Source: NVTR01 sp036480115
GTDB lineage: Bacteria; Pseudomonadota; Alphaproteobacteria; Rhodobacterales; Rhodobacteraceae
Direction of reading: 5' to 3'
NCBI GenBank assembly: GCA_965224795.1
Contig: CBDDAE010000001.1
Span: 124,001 to 188,000, forward strand
DNA length: 64,000 nucleotides
The notes under the pieces were generated by a model. The model made no database searches. It worked only from the letters and a program-made list of their open reading frames with translations, and was not told the DNA's origin. Shown here piece by piece: positions 43,472 through 53,135 of the stretch; position 1 is the stretch's first letter, and each line of letters opens with the position of its first letter. The position numbers and the translations under genes were made by a program.

Positions 43472-43640
43472 CAATCTGGTCTCTCCCTGTCGGACTGGCC
43501 GACTTATTTGGCGACGTTAGGCGGATTGCGCATAGCGGTCAACAGCGCGGGCCATATTCGTTGTGGAAACACCCACAATACCCCGCCTATGAGTTCAAAT
43601 TCATCAGAATGCGACAAACGCTGGAAGTCGTTGGCAAGTT
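43472..43640 (-). ncRNA. Candidate structured RNA with 6S-like shape
   Basis: No credible protein frame. On the minus strand a TACAAT -10-like hexamer lies at about 43646-43651 and a strong terminator at 43446-43471, giving about 170-190 nt. Ends pair: CGACTT (43500-43505) with AAGTCG (43625-43630), extended by a bulged TGGC/GCCA-like stretch. An inner stem pairs 43520-43524 with 43583-43587, and a hairpin TTGTGG/CCACAA sits at 43561-43578. This is a closing stem, an asymmetric internal bubble and an apical arm, like 6S RNA. Identity as 6S is inference and was not checked by a covariance model. Confidence 0.45.
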
Positions 43641-43687
43641 TAGTATTGTAGCAAAGACAAAATAAATGAGTGCAGGAGAATTTCACA

Positions 43688-45229
43688 GTGGGTGATCACA
43701 TTTTTATCGGTGGCGGCGGGGTTGATTACGCGCAGTATCAGGGATTGCTACTAAAGTATGCCAATCGGCACGGCTTGGTTGCAGGCGCGACCGGAACAGG
43801 CAAAACCGTAACCTTGCAAATCATGGCCGAAGAATTCTCCAAAGCTGGGGTGCCGGTGTTTTTGTCTGACGTTAAAGGTGACCTTTCCGGTCTGGCCGTT
43901 GCAGGGTCACCGGATTTTAAGCTGCATGAAGCCTTTACAAAACGCGCCGGTATAATTGGTTTTGAAGATTATAATTATGAAAGCTTTCCGGTCCTGTTTT
44001 GGGACATGTTCGGAAAGTCCGGTCATCCGGTGCGCACCACTGTTACCGAAATGGGTCCACTTTTACTGGCCCGACTATTGGAATTAACTGACGCTCAGGA
44101 AGGTGTTTTAAACATAGCATTCCGGGTATCAGATGAGGAAGGGTTGCCGCTTCTGGACTTAAAGGATCTACGATCACTTTTGGTTTGGGTCGGGGAGAAC
44201 CGTAAAGACCTGTCCTTACGTTATGGCAATGTTTCCACGTCCTCCGTAGGCGCCATTCAACGGTCTCTACTGGTATTGGACAATCAGGGCGGCAATGAAT
44301 TGTTCGGGGAACCTGCGCTTGAATTGTCCGATATTATGCGCACCGATATTGACGGTCGCGGTCAGATATCAATACTGGCCGCCGATAAATTGATGAGCTC
44401 ACCCAGATTATATGCGACATTCCTGCTATGGCTGCTGTCGGAATTATTTGAAGAACTGCCAGAGGTCGGAGACCCAGACAAACCCAAACTGGTGTTCTTT
44501 TTTGACGAAGCACATTTACTGTTTGATGACGCCCCTAAGGCGCTGGTGGACAAGGTTGAACAGGTGGCCCGCCTGATCCGTTCCAAAGGGGTTGGGGTAT
44601 ATTTTGTTACGCAAAATCCAGCAGATGTACCGGAAGATATTCTTGGCCAACTGGGCAATAGAATTCAGCACGCTTTGCGCGCCTTTACTGCCCGCGACAG
44701 GAAAAATCTACGCCAAGCTGCCGAAACATACCGCGATAATCCCCGGTTTTCGACCGAAGATGCTATCCGCGAAGTCGGAGTCGGCGAAGCTGTAACGTCC
44801 ATGCTGGAACGCAAAGGTGCTCCCGGAATTGTCGAAAAAACCCTGATCCGTCCGCCTTCGTCCCAGCTTGGACCCATCAACGCAGAGCAACGCGCAGACG
44901 TAGTTGCCAATTCCCCGCTTGCTGGAAAGTATGAGAACAGGATCGACCGGGATTCAGCCTTTGAAAAATTGACCGCCCGCGCCAAGGTAGCATCTGTTGC
45001 CGCCGAATCCGCAGAATTGGAAGAGGCCCGACTGGAAACTGCAGAACGCGAACTGAAACAAGCGCGCCGTTATGATGGCTCAACCGGCAAAAAAACCAGC
45101 CGCCGCCGATCCAGCAAAGATACCGGATTTGGCGGCACAATTGCCAAGCTCGTGATCAAAGAACTAAAGGGCACCACGGGACGGCGTATTGTCCGTGGTA
45201 TCCTTGGCGGATTTTTTAAAGGGCGTTAA
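43688..45229 (+). CDS. HerA-like ATPase (DUF853/YjgR family)
   Basis: 513 aa from GTG 43688, which has AGGAGAA (43675-43681) at the right distance; an in-frame GTG at 43670 overlaps that site and is less likely. Walker A GATGTGKTV, Walker B LVFFFDEAHLLF, and the segments FLSDVKGDLSGLA and VYFVTQNPADVPEDILGQLGNR mark the DUF853 family of HerA-type ATPases. Function is unclear (bipolar helicase fold). C-terminal region is charged and helical, then basic. Convergent with the CNNM gene by a 4-bp overlap. Confidence 0.92.
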   Translation: MGDHIFIGGGGVDYAQYQGLLLKYANRHGLVAGATGTGKTVTLQIMAEEFSKAGVPVFLSDVKGDLSGLAVAGSPDFKLHEAFTKRAGIIGFEDYNYESFPVLFWDMFGKSGHPVRTTVTEMGPLLLARLLELTDAQEGVLNIAFRVSDEEGLPLLDLKDLRSLLVWVGENRKDLSLRYGNVSTSSVGAIQRSLLVLDNQGGNELFGEPALELSDIMRTDIDGRGQISILAADKLMSSPRLYATFLLWLLSELFEELPEVGDPDKPKLVFFFDEAHLLFDDAPKALVDKVEQVARLIRSKGVGVYFVTQNPADVPEDILGQLGNRIQHALRAFTARDRKNLRQAAETYRDNPRFSTEDAIREVGVGEAVTSMLERKGAPGIVEKTLIRPPSSQLGPINAEQRADVVANSPLAGKYENRIDRDSAFEKLTARAKVASVAAESAELEEARLETAERELKQARRYDGSTGKKTSRRRSSKDTGFGGTIAKLVIKELKGTTGRRIVRGILGGFFKGR

Positions 45230-46533
45230 AGTTTGCCGATTTTTAGGCGCGACACCCGGTTGGCTTTTCTTTCCAAGATCTCAATCCGAAAGCCATAAAA
45301 CGAAAACACCTGCCCAATCACAGGTATCTGCTGTGCTTCATGGATGACCAGACCGGCAATTGTATTGGCTTCCTCATCCGGTAGCGACCAATCCGCAGCC
45401 CGGTTCAGATCACGGATAGTGATAGCCCCATCCACCAGCCAGTCGCCGGTTTCAGTTTGCGTAGGAACTAACCCGTCATCACTGTCAAATTCATCGGTGA
45501 TTTCGCCTACAATTTCTTCAAGAATATCCTCTAGGGTTATCAGACCCTGCAAAACGCCATATTCATCGACCACTAAGGCAAAATGCGTTTGACGGCGCAA
45601 AAACTGACGCATCTGATCATCCAGCGGCGTTGTTTCCGGTGCGAAATACGGTTTCATTACAACGTTCATTACTGAAAAATCAGTAAAAGGATCAGCATTC
45701 CCATCTACAGAAATTGTGCGTGCATACATGGCACGCAGCAGGTCTTTGGCATGTAGAACACCAATTATATTTTCCGGATCATCTTTGAAAACCGGTAGGC
45801 GGGTATGGGCCGAATGCAGCACATGTTCCAGGATTTGCTGTGGTTGTAGATCTATGTCGATCATTTCAATTTCAGAACGGTGACGCATAATTTCTTCGAT
45901 TGTGCGATCCCCAAGGTCAAGCGCGCCAAGCAGCAGGTCCCGATCATCCCTTTCAACGTTACCCGCATCGTGCCCCAAAGATATCGCCCCGGCAATTTCT
46001 TCCCGTACAGCCAACACTTGGCTGTCTGGGTCAGTTCGCACTCCGAAAAGCCACAAAATCGCGCGCACAATATAACGTACTGCCGTAACAAATGGGGCAA
46101 ATACAGTGATGATCGGGCGGATTAGTACGGCCGCACGGATGGCAGCATTTTCCGGGTTGGTGATTGCATAGGTTTTGGGCAAAACTTCTGCAAAAATCAG
46201 CACCAGTACCGTCATCACTAAGGTTGCCAATGCTACGCCACTATCGCCAAACATACGGGTAAACAAAGCCGTCGCCAGCGCCGCCGCCAAAATATTTACT
46301 AGATTGTTACCAAGCAAAACCGACCCGATAAGGCGCTCTGTATCTTTGGTGATTTCCAGCGCCCTTTGGGCACCCTTAGATCCTTTATCGGCTTTTGTCC
46401 GCAACTTACCCCGAGAAGCAGCTGTCAAAGCCGTCTCTGAGCCGGAGAAAATTGCCGACAGGAAAAGTAATATCACAATTGCCGCACTGGTGGTCCAGAA
46501 GGCTGTATCAAGAAGCGGTGTAGTCGGGTCCAT
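45226..46533 (-). CDS. CNNM/CorC (HlyC) family protein with CBS pair
   Basis: 435 aa: DUF21 membrane domain with about four helices (AIVILLFLSAIFSGSETALTA...), a linker, two CBS domains (IGVLHAKDLLRAM, ALVVDEYGVLQGLITLEDILEEIVG) and a C-terminal CorC_HlyC domain (DGAITIRDLNRA...). Family members act in Mg2+/Co2+ homeostasis. The ancient 'haemolysin' label is not supported. Full length. Confidence 0.93.
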   Translation of the reverse strand: MDPTTPLLDTAFWTTSAAIVILLFLSAIFSGSETALTAASRGKLRTKADKGSKGAQRALEITKDTERLIGSVLLGNNLVNILAAALATALFTRMFGDSGVALATLVMTVLVLIFAEVLPKTYAITNPENAAIRAAVLIRPIITVFAPFVTAVRYIVRAILWLFGVRTDPDSQVLAVREEIAGAISLGHDAGNVERDDRDLLLGALDLGDRTIEEIMRHRSEIEMIDIDLQPQQILEHVLHSAHTRLPVFKDDPENIIGVLHAKDLLRAMYARTISVDGNADPFTDFSVMNVVMKPYFAPETTPLDDQMRQFLRRQTHFALVVDEYGVLQGLITLEDILEEIVGEITDEFDSDDGLVPTQTETGDWLVDGAITIRDLNRAADWSLPDEEANTIAGLVIHEAQQIPVIGQVFSFYGFRIEILERKANRVSRLKIGKL

Positions 46534-46564
46534 TTAGGTTGTCTTTCAGGTTCTTTTTCATCTT

Positions 46565-47416
46565 ATGGGCGGAATTAACCAACCAATCAAGGAATTGCGG
46601 CAGATGCAAGGCTCTGGATATCAAATTAAAGAACTGGGCGAATTGGTGGGTAAAGTGCTGTTATTCGGCGGGCCGTACTCAAATCTGCAGGCAAGTCAGG
46701 CTTTGAAAGCCATCGCAACGCAAGCAGGGATTCCGCCAGGGAACCGGATTTGTACAGGTGATGTCGTAGCATATTGCGCCGATCCCGCTGAAACGCTACA
46801 TTTTTGGCAAGATATCTGTGAACTAGTGGCCGGCAATTGTGAAAAACAACTGGGGGCAGGGGCCGCTGATTGCGGTTGCGGTTTTACAGCCGGATCAGCC
46901 TGCGAAGTCTTGGCGAAGGACTGGTATCCATATGCCACATCGCGATTGGCTGATCAGGACCAGAAATATTTAGCAGAAGCGCCGGATATAATCGTGTTTA
47001 CCCACAACAACCAGCGCTGTGCTGTTATCCATGGGGGTGTTTTTGATACTGCTAAATTCCTTTGGTCGATCAGCCCTGATTGTGAATTTGAACAGGAAAT
47101 CCAACAAATACAGAAATTGGTTGGTCCCATTGATCGGGTGATTTCTGGCCATAGCGGAATTGCTTTTCAACGGCAATTTGGCGCTGTTGAATGGGTGAAT
47201 ACAGGGGCAATCGGCATGCCCGCCAACGATGGCAACCCCAAAACCAGTTATTTGACCTTAGACCAAAACGGTATTCAATTTGAACGGCTAAGCTACGATC
47301 ACCAAAAAGCTTCGGATCGTATGCGACAGGTAGGGCTGGTACAAGGGTATGAAAAATCGCTTATTTCTGGATATTGGCCAAGTCAGGACATATTGCCGAA
47401 AAAGTTACGGCGCTAA
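46565..47416 (+). CDS. Metallophosphoesterase-family protein
   Basis: 283 aa (ATG 46565) or 270 aa (ATG 46604); neither start has a strong ribosome binding site. Motifs of calcineurin-like phosphoesterases are visible: CTGDVVAY (GDxxxx), AGNCE (GNCE), VIHGG, ISGHSG. Motif I, normally DxH, reads FGGPYSN, so two metal ligands are replaced; I recall the same FGGPYSN form in roseobacter homologues. Substrate unknown. Convergent with xerD, overlapping by 4 bp. Confidence 0.8.
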   Translation: MGGINQPIKELRQMQGSGYQIKELGELVGKVLLFGGPYSNLQASQALKAIATQAGIPPGNRICTGDVVAYCADPAETLHFWQDICELVAGNCEKQLGAGAADCGCGFTAGSACEVLAKDWYPYATSRLADQDQKYLAEAPDIIVFTHNNQRCAVIHGGVFDTAKFLWSISPDCEFEQEIQQIQKLVGPIDRVISGHSGIAFQRQFGAVEWVNTGAIGMPANDGNPKTSYLTLDQNGIQFERLSYDHQKASDRMRQVGLVQGYEKSLISGYWPSQDILPKKLRR

Positions 47417-48336
47417 GTGTCTTTGGCTAAAGGGTGATGTTCCAACACCAGTTCCTTAAGCCGCTCATCCAACACATGAGTATAAATTTCTGTGGTCGAT
47501 ATGTCCGAGTGCCCCAACAGAGTTTGAATGGAGCGTAAATCAGCCCCGTTCGCCAACAGATGCGTGGCAAATGCATGGCGTAGCGTATGGGGCGTAACCT
47601 TGTCAGGGTTTACATTAGCTTTAACAGACAAGGCTTTGATTAGGTTATAAAACCAGTGTCTTGTCAGATGCCCAAGTTTCCCCCGCGATGGAAAAAGAAA
47701 GCGGGACTCAGACAATCCCTGAGCCAGCTGTGTTTCTTCAATAACGTCACGGGTTTGCAACCATACCTGTAAAGCAGAACGGGCCGGTTCGGAAAGCGGA
47801 ACCATCCGTTCTTTGCCGCCTTTTCCGCGTACCAACAACAATTGTGGACCGCCGCGGGCGGCCGCCACGGGCAGGCTAACCAGTTCGCTAACCCGCATTC
47901 CGGTGGCATATAGTAGTTCCATCAAACAGCTATTGCGGCTGTTTTCATTTTCTTTTTTACTGCCGTTTTGCGCAGCATTAAGTAGCGCCAACACTTCATC
48001 CGTTTCTAAAATTTTTGGCAAATGTTTGGGCCGGTTGGGTCCCTTTATCTGAATAGCCGGGTTGTCATTTCGCCAATCTTCTTCAAACCCAAATCGAAAC
48101 AACTGTTTGATTGCTGACAATCGACGCGCCCGGGTCGAGCCGGCCAATCCCTGCGCGTCACAATGTTCAAGGTAAGCCTCAACATCTGGGCGGCCACAGG
48201 TTTCAAAATTCAGGTTATGGTTTTCCAACCATCCTACAAAGTCTTTTAAATCACGGGCATATGCTAATTGGGTATTTGTTGCAGCATCCAGTTCAGCCGC
48301 CTGTGCTTCAAGAAAGTTTTGGATTTTGCGCAACAT
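47413..48336 (-). CDS. xerD: Tyrosine recombinase XerD
   Basis: 307 aa. An N-terminal SAM-like core-binding domain is followed by a catalytic domain with R (TGMRVSEL), K (GKGGKERMVPL), HxxR (PHTLRHAFATH), H (LLGHSDISTTEIYTH) and Tyr (IYTHV). Normal length for XerC/XerD. Its neighbourhood beside aroK-aroB is typical of the chromosome-dimer-resolving XerD in Rhodobacterales, not of a phage integrase. Upstream gene (48341) ends 4 bp before its start. Confidence 0.9.
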   Translation of the reverse strand: MLRKIQNFLEAQAAELDAATNTQLAYARDLKDFVGWLENHNLNFETCGRPDVEAYLEHCDAQGLAGSTRARRLSAIKQLFRFGFEEDWRNDNPAIQIKGPNRPKHLPKILETDEVLALLNAAQNGSKKENENSRNSCLMELLYATGMRVSELVSLPVAAARGGPQLLLVRGKGGKERMVPLSEPARSALQVWLQTRDVIEETQLAQGLSESRFLFPSRGKLGHLTRHWFYNLIKALSVKANVNPDKVTPHTLRHAFATHLLANGADLRSIQTLLGHSDISTTEIYTHVLDERLKELVLEHHPLAKDT

Positions 48337-48340
48337 CCAA

Positions 48341-49876
48341 CTACCCCCTTCGGTCTAGTAAAAGTAGCTGCAAACTAGCCTGGCGCGCAACATCTTCAAG
48401 ACCAATGGCACGAAAAAACGCCAGCGCGTCGGTCAATTCGTCCAGGTCCCCATTTGCCCCGTTTGCAAACAGAGCAATTGCCCGTAAAATGGCTTCTCCC
48501 ATACGATGGTTGTTGGTAAGCGATTGCAGTCGCACCGGTATACCCTTGGCCCGAAATCCATCTTGAATAGCCGCCGATGTAGGATCGGCAGAAAAAACAT
48601 CGCCGGGTTGCCCCTGCGCAATAGCGACCAATAGCTTTTGCCTGTCTGACTTTGCGTCAAATGTTAGTGCGGCATTTTCATAGGAAACAGCCAGCAAACT
48701 GATGTTCAGGACCAGTTCTTGAATATCTGTGTTTAACTCAATTCCCTCTAACCTATGGGCGAAAATTCGTGCGAACGGTACTTCTAATTCACCAAGGGCC
48801 ATGACCTCCCAAACCATTGGCAATGCTTGTGAAATTGCTGTGACATCGCGGAATTTAAGGGCTTTGTCCAGCGCCTGAATGGCACTCACCCGGTCCCAGA
48901 CACCGCCAGATGCGGCCGGTCGTCGTTCAGAATACAGACCCACCAAACGGTTTGGGTCTAATGCTCCTGATTTCACCAGCCGCTCGGCGGCCTCTATCTG
49001 TGCTTTCCAGCCAGAATTTGTGTTTAGATCTGCATAAGCAAACGCGCGCGGCAAATTTGCTGTTGGCAGGGGTTCACCTATTGCTCCCATCATCCGAAAA
49101 ACCAATGGGCTGGGATGACCCTCAACCCTTGGAGCAGGGTCACCTTCAAACAAGATCGGATCAAGAAAACGGGCCAACAAAGCATCTTCAAATTCCGTCA
49201 GAAACCCAAGTGCGCGACCGGTTTCCAGCGACAACGCCGCCGCATCCCAATCTCCCCCGCGCGCCAAACAAAACACCCGCGCTGGAAATGTTGGCGACAA
49301 AGCAGGGGTGGTCCGCAAAACTTCACAGGCCTCATCTTCCGTATGCATCAACATGGAAACATCAAAAGCCCGCCGAAACAACGCCGGCTTATTCTGGCCG
49401 GAAAGTTCCAGCAATGATCTGGCTTTCTCAAGTGCACCTAGGGCCAGCAAACTATCCAGTCGCGCTAAAAACAGTACAGAGCCGTGGCCAGTATCCAAAG
49501 GCGGATCAAGTTCCGCAAGCAACAACGTGTACAGCAATTCCTGCATTGCCGGCAGCATGTCCATTTGATCAAACTGAAAGCGCCCGGCCAATTCCGCTGA
49601 GCGGCTGCGCCCCCACAAATCACGCGGAAGCCCGGTCACTGAAATTGGTAATAATCCGACACCATCCAGAGAGGGGGCATCAATATCAGATACCGAGACA
49701 TCTTCGGGCAATGCACTACGGACTGCCCCATGTTCGGCAGTACCCGAAGGCAAGGAAACTGGTGCGGCAAGGCTGTCTGACAGCCAATCAATGGCAGAAA
49801 GCGGATCCTGCGCGCTGAGGGCATTGGAAAAAATGAGTGAAAAGCAGCCAAAAAGCCACAAAACCCTAGTCAACAT
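48341..49876 (-). CDS. Conserved secreted protein, TPR-like helical
   Basis: 511 aa with a signal peptide (LWLFGCFSLIFSNALSAQD, about 1-23). The remainder is helix-rich with alternating Leu/Ala (ALEKARSLLELSGQN, EACEVLRTTPALSPTF), resembling a tetratricopeptide or SEL1-like repeat array, but no repeat unit is clear. Probably periplasmic. It follows a small membrane protein gene (overlap 11 bp) and precedes xerD, an arrangement I recognise from Rhodobacterales. Function unknown. Confidence 0.7.
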   Translation of the reverse strand: MLTRVLWLFGCFSLIFSNALSAQDPLSAIDWLSDSLAAPVSLPSGTAEHGAVRSALPEDVSVSDIDAPSLDGVGLLPISVTGLPRDLWGRSRSAELAGRFQFDQMDMLPAMQELLYTLLLAELDPPLDTGHGSVLFLARLDSLLALGALEKARSLLELSGQNKPALFRRAFDVSMLMHTEDEACEVLRTTPALSPTFPARVFCLARGGDWDAAALSLETGRALGFLTEFEDALLARFLDPILFEGDPAPRVEGHPSPLVFRMMGAIGEPLPTANLPRAFAYADLNTNSGWKAQIEAAERLVKSGALDPNRLVGLYSERRPAASGGVWDRVSAIQALDKALKFRDVTAISQALPMVWEVMALGELEVPFARIFAHRLEGIELNTDIQELVLNISLLAVSYENAALTFDAKSDRQKLLVAIAQGQPGDVFSADPTSAAIQDGFRAKGIPVRLQSLTNNHRMGEAILRAIALFANGANGDLDELTDALAFFRAIGLEDVARQASLQLLLLDRRG

Positions 49877-50003
49877 CCAGAATCACAGGTTGCCGGGTTT
49901 CCGATTGCTGGGGCGAAAGATCGCCAATATAGGCGTATCCCACCAATGCAAACGCTGCCAGCATGATCAAAAACAACACTAATTTGAATAGCTTGCCCAT
50001 CAT
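49866..50003 (-). CDS. Small membrane protein (45 aa)
   Basis: From ATG 50003 (or 50000), with AAAGGC upstream. One transmembrane helix (KLFKLVLFLIMLAAFALVGYAYIGDL) and a short acidic tail. It overlaps the start of the secreted-protein gene and is divergent from aroK. Too short for domain assignment, but genuine by context. Confidence 0.7.
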   Translation of the reverse strand: MMGKLFKLVLFLIMLAAFALVGYAYIGDLSPQQSETRQPVILDVD

Positions 50004-50132
50004 AGTATTGCCTTTTCTGCCTCGCTTTGCCCCTTGGGCCATTCTCATGGTGGCCTTTTACAGGGTAACTATGGCATCTTAGAAAGGTTCGCGCCATGCA
50101 GGCAATGAATATCTTAAGCGGAGCGTTGCCTG

Positions 50133-50678
50133 TTGGCATTCATTCTAAAGAAAACTTGTGCCCTTGTGGGCATGATGGGGGCGGGAAAAACCGCAGTTGG
50201 TACCGCCCTTGCGCGTCACATTGGCGTAGAATTTCGCGATTCTGACACAGAAATTGAATTAGCAGCAAATATGAATATCGCCGAAATTTTCAGCCGTGAT
50301 GGTGAAAAATTCTTTCGCAAACGCGAAGCCGAAGTTATTTCCCGACTTTTGATAGATGATCCCTGTATATTATCAACCGGCGGAGGCGCATTTTTGTCTA
50401 CAACTACCCGCAACGCAATTTCCAAAAAAGGAGTTTCAGTTTGGTTGAAAGCCGACCTTGATCTGCTTTGGGCCCGTGTCCGTCACAAAGACACACGGCC
50501 ACTACTGCGCACAGCTAACCCGCGCGAAACCTTGCGCCAATTGTGCCAGATACGCGAAGAAAGTTACCGTCAGGCTGATCTGGTGGTTAATGCTCGCCCG
50601 GATTATTCCATCAATGACATGGCCGAAGTGGTTGCCAAGGCACTGTTACAACGCCCAGATATTTTGGATGGCCCGTAA
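50133..50678 (+). CDS. aroK: Shikimate kinase
   Basis: 181 aa from TTG 50133; GCGGAG at 50118-50123 is well spaced, and no ATG or GTG in frame is better placed. Walker A GMMGAGKTA, FRDSDTEIE (shikimate-binding Asp), FFRKREAEV, STGGGAF. It phosphorylates shikimate in aromatic amino-acid synthesis. Directly abuts aroB (TAA then ATG). Confidence 0.96.
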   Translation: MAFILKKTCALVGMMGAGKTAVGTALARHIGVEFRDSDTEIELAANMNIAEIFSRDGEKFFRKREAEVISRLLIDDPCILSTGGGAFLSTTTRNAISKKGVSVWLKADLDLLWARVRHKDTRPLLRTANPRETLRQLCQIREESYRQADLVVNARPDYSINDMAEVVAKALLQRPDILDGP

Positions 50679-51785
50679 ATGATTGATGCAGTCACCGTTC
50701 CGTTGGATGACAGAACCTACCAGGTTCGCATTGGCAGCGGGCTATTACCCCAGGCTGGACAGGAAATACTACCCTATTTAGATCGTAAGAAGGTTGCCAT
50801 TGTCACAGAAGACAACGTGGCACCTTTGCACCTGGACACGTTGACCAGTGTCCTAGCGGCGGCTGGTATTTCTACCACCACACTGACTTTGCCTGCAGGC
50901 GAAAAGACCAAATCCTGGGACTATTTTTCGCAAACGGTTGATTGGTTGCTTGAACAAAAAATTGAACGCAACGATATGGTTGTTGCCTTTGGTGGCGGTG
51001 TTATCGGAGACTTGGTCGGCTTTGCCGCTGCGGTTTTGCGGCGTGGGGTACGGTTTGTACAAATTCCCACGTCTCTTTTGGCTCAGGTTGACAGTTCAGT
51101 CGGCGGTAAAACCGGAATAAACTCACTGCATGGTAAAAACCTGATCGGCGCGTTTCACCAGCCCACTCTGGTTCTGGCCGATATTGACCTGCTGGATACG
51201 CTGACGGAGCGGGATTTTCTGTCTGGTTATGGCGAAGTCATGAAATATGGTGCGCTTGGGGATGTAACTTTTTTTGAATGGCTTGAAAAGAATGGCCCTG
51301 CCATCGCCAAAGGCGATAAAGCACTGCGCCAAGAGGCCGTGCGCCGATCCGTCCAGATGAAGGCCGACATAGTCGCACGCGACGAAACCGAACAGGGCGA
51401 ACGGGCATTACTAAACCTTGGCCACACGTTTTGCCATGCCCTTGAGGCCGCAACAGGCTATTCAGACCGACTATTGCACGGCGAAGGTGTTGCCATCGGT
51501 TGTGCGCTGGCGTTTGAAACATCGGCCAAAATGGGGCTGTGTTCGCAGGAAGATCCCAGCCAATTGCGCGCACATCTGCGCGAAATGGGTATGAAAACGG
51601 ATCTGCGCGACATCCCGGGCGATCTACCCAATGCGGATGCCTTGTATAAGTTGATGACGCAGGACAAGAAAATGAAAAGCGGTAGACTACATTTCGTTCT
51701 TGCGCGCGGCATTGGAGATGCGTTTATAACAGCGGATGTTGAGGCCGCCGTAGTTAAGTCTGTTTTGAAAGAAGCGCTAAGCTAA
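50679..51785 (+). CDS. aroB: 3-dehydroquinate synthase
   Basis: 368 aa, full length. NAD-binding region (AFGGGVIGDLVGFAAAVLRRG), SSVGGKTGIN, metal ligands in ALLNLGHTFCHALE and RLLHGEGVAIG. It makes the first carbocycle of the shikimate pathway. Immediately follows aroK. Confidence 0.98.
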   Translation: MIDAVTVPLDDRTYQVRIGSGLLPQAGQEILPYLDRKKVAIVTEDNVAPLHLDTLTSVLAAAGISTTTLTLPAGEKTKSWDYFSQTVDWLLEQKIERNDMVVAFGGGVIGDLVGFAAAVLRRGVRFVQIPTSLLAQVDSSVGGKTGINSLHGKNLIGAFHQPTLVLADIDLLDTLTERDFLSGYGEVMKYGALGDVTFFEWLEKNGPAIAKGDKALRQEAVRRSVQMKADIVARDETEQGERALLNLGHTFCHALEAATGYSDRLLHGEGVAIGCALAFETSAKMGLCSQEDPSQLRAHLREMGMKTDLRDIPGDLPNADALYKLMTQDKKMKSGRLHFVLARGIGDAFITADVEAAVVKSVLKEALS

Positions 51786-51815
51786 CCTGTCGAGACGGCA
51801 GACTTAGCCCGCAAT

Positions 51816-52286
51816 CTAAAACGGAATTTCGTCATCCATGTCGCTGGAAGCCGGGGCATTGTTAGAACTGCCACCGCCGCCTGACTGATCTGCCATATAA
51901 CCGCCGCCACCGCCGCCACCACCGCCGCCTTCACCGCGCCCGTCCAGCATGGTCAACGTGCTGCCAAAGCCCTGTAGCACCACTTCTGTGGAATAGCGGT
52001 CATTGCCGGACTGATCCTGCCATTTGCGGGTTTGCAGCTTACCCTCAATATAAACCTTAGAGCCCTTTTTCAGGTATTGCTCGGCAACGCGAACTAAGCC
52101 TTCACTAAAAATAGCAACAGTATGCCATTCAGTTTTTTCGCGTCTTTCGCCACTGCTTTTATCCTTCCACGTCTCAGAGGTGGCAATGCGAATATTACAG
52201 ACCTTTCCACCATTCTGAAAAGTTCTTACTTCTGGGTCGGCCCCTAAGTTGCCTATTAGGATTACCTTGTTTACTGAACCTGCCAT
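51816..52286 (-). CDS. ssb: Single-stranded DNA-binding protein
   Basis: 156 aa. OB-fold domain (MAGSVNKVILIGNLGADPEVR, TEWHTVAIFSEGLVR, GKLQTRKWQDQSGNDRYSTE) then a Gly-rich linker and the acidic tip DMDDEIPF that binds partner proteins. The spacer is 51 bp from aroB's end. Normal length. Confidence 0.98.
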   Translation of the reverse strand: MAGSVNKVILIGNLGADPEVRTFQNGGKVCNIRIATSETWKDKSSGERREKTEWHTVAIFSEGLVRVAEQYLKKGSKVYIEGKLQTRKWQDQSGNDRYSTEVVLQGFGSTLTMLDGRGEGGGGGGGGGGYMADQSGGGGSSNNAPASSDMDDEIPF

Positions 52287-52409
52287 TAAATGCTCCCGCC
52301 GAATCTTAGTTAATTTTGCACACGCTACACCAGCTTATCATGGTTAATAAACGCGATAATTGTTGACCCTCTGGCAGAAGTATTAATTTTCCCTATATAT
52401 TGAGGAACA

Positions 52410-53021
52410 GTGGATGTGAGGTGCGTTTTGGGTCGGGGTATAATTTGTTTTTGTGTGGCGGTCTTAGCTATGCCAAACGTAGCACAGGGTCAGGGTCTGA
52501 CCCTGTCGTCTAAATCCCGCGCGGACCTGTTGCGATCGCAACTAAGTGTCCTGGATAACCGGGCATCATCGCAATACAGCAATTCTGTAAAGCTGCAGCC
52601 ACCGCGTGCGATCATTCCGGGCACACCTCAGGCTTTGGCAACCTACACAGCGACCAACAGCCCCTATCTTGCACCGGCGAAAACTGCGGCCCAGACTTAC
52701 GATATTCCCGAAACACTTTTCCTACGACTTATCCAGCAGGAAAGTGGTTGGAACCCAAAAGCACTTTCGCCAAAGGGCGCATTTGGACTGGCTCAATTGA
52801 TGCCAGCGACAGCGCGATATTTGCGGGTGAATGCACAGGTGCCAACGGAAAACCTGAACGGTGGCGCGCGCTACTTGCGATTGATGTATGATCGGTTTGG
52901 TTCCTGGCGCTTGGCGTTGGCAGCCTATAACGCCGGACCAGAAGCCGTAGAAAAGTACAAGGGCATCCCCCCTTACACTGAAACCCAAAACTATGTGCAG
53001 GCGATCCTTACCGAACGGTAA
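52410..53021 (+). CDS. Lytic transglycosylase (SLT domain)
   Basis: 203 aa from GTG 52410 with TGAGGAAC upstream. Signal peptide (about 1-29), then a short linker and an SLT domain with catalytic Glu111 in RLIQQESGWNPKA, the GAFGLAQLMPATA motif, and LAAYNAGPEAV. Periplasmic murein cleavage. Short form of the family. Confidence 0.93.
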   Translation: MDVRCVLGRGIICFCVAVLAMPNVAQGQGLTLSSKSRADLLRSQLSVLDNRASSQYSNSVKLQPPRAIIPGTPQALATYTATNSPYLAPAKTAAQTYDIPETLFLRLIQQESGWNPKALSPKGAFGLAQLMPATARYLRVNAQVPTENLNGGARYLRLMYDRFGSWRLALAAYNAGPEAVEKYKGIPPYTETQNYVQAILTER

Positions 53022-53135
53022 CATAAGTCACGGATAAGTCAGTAATTATTCCCACATAACTGTTAGCAGACGTGTTTTGCCGTAGCCGATTTCGGGCGCT
53101 ATGCCTGTCTCCATCGAAACGAATTGGAGAGCAAA

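Noticed and set aside
47413..48336. XerD-like gene as the island integrase
   Set aside because: It lies 14 kb outside the island in a conserved core neighbourhood and has XerD length and motifs.
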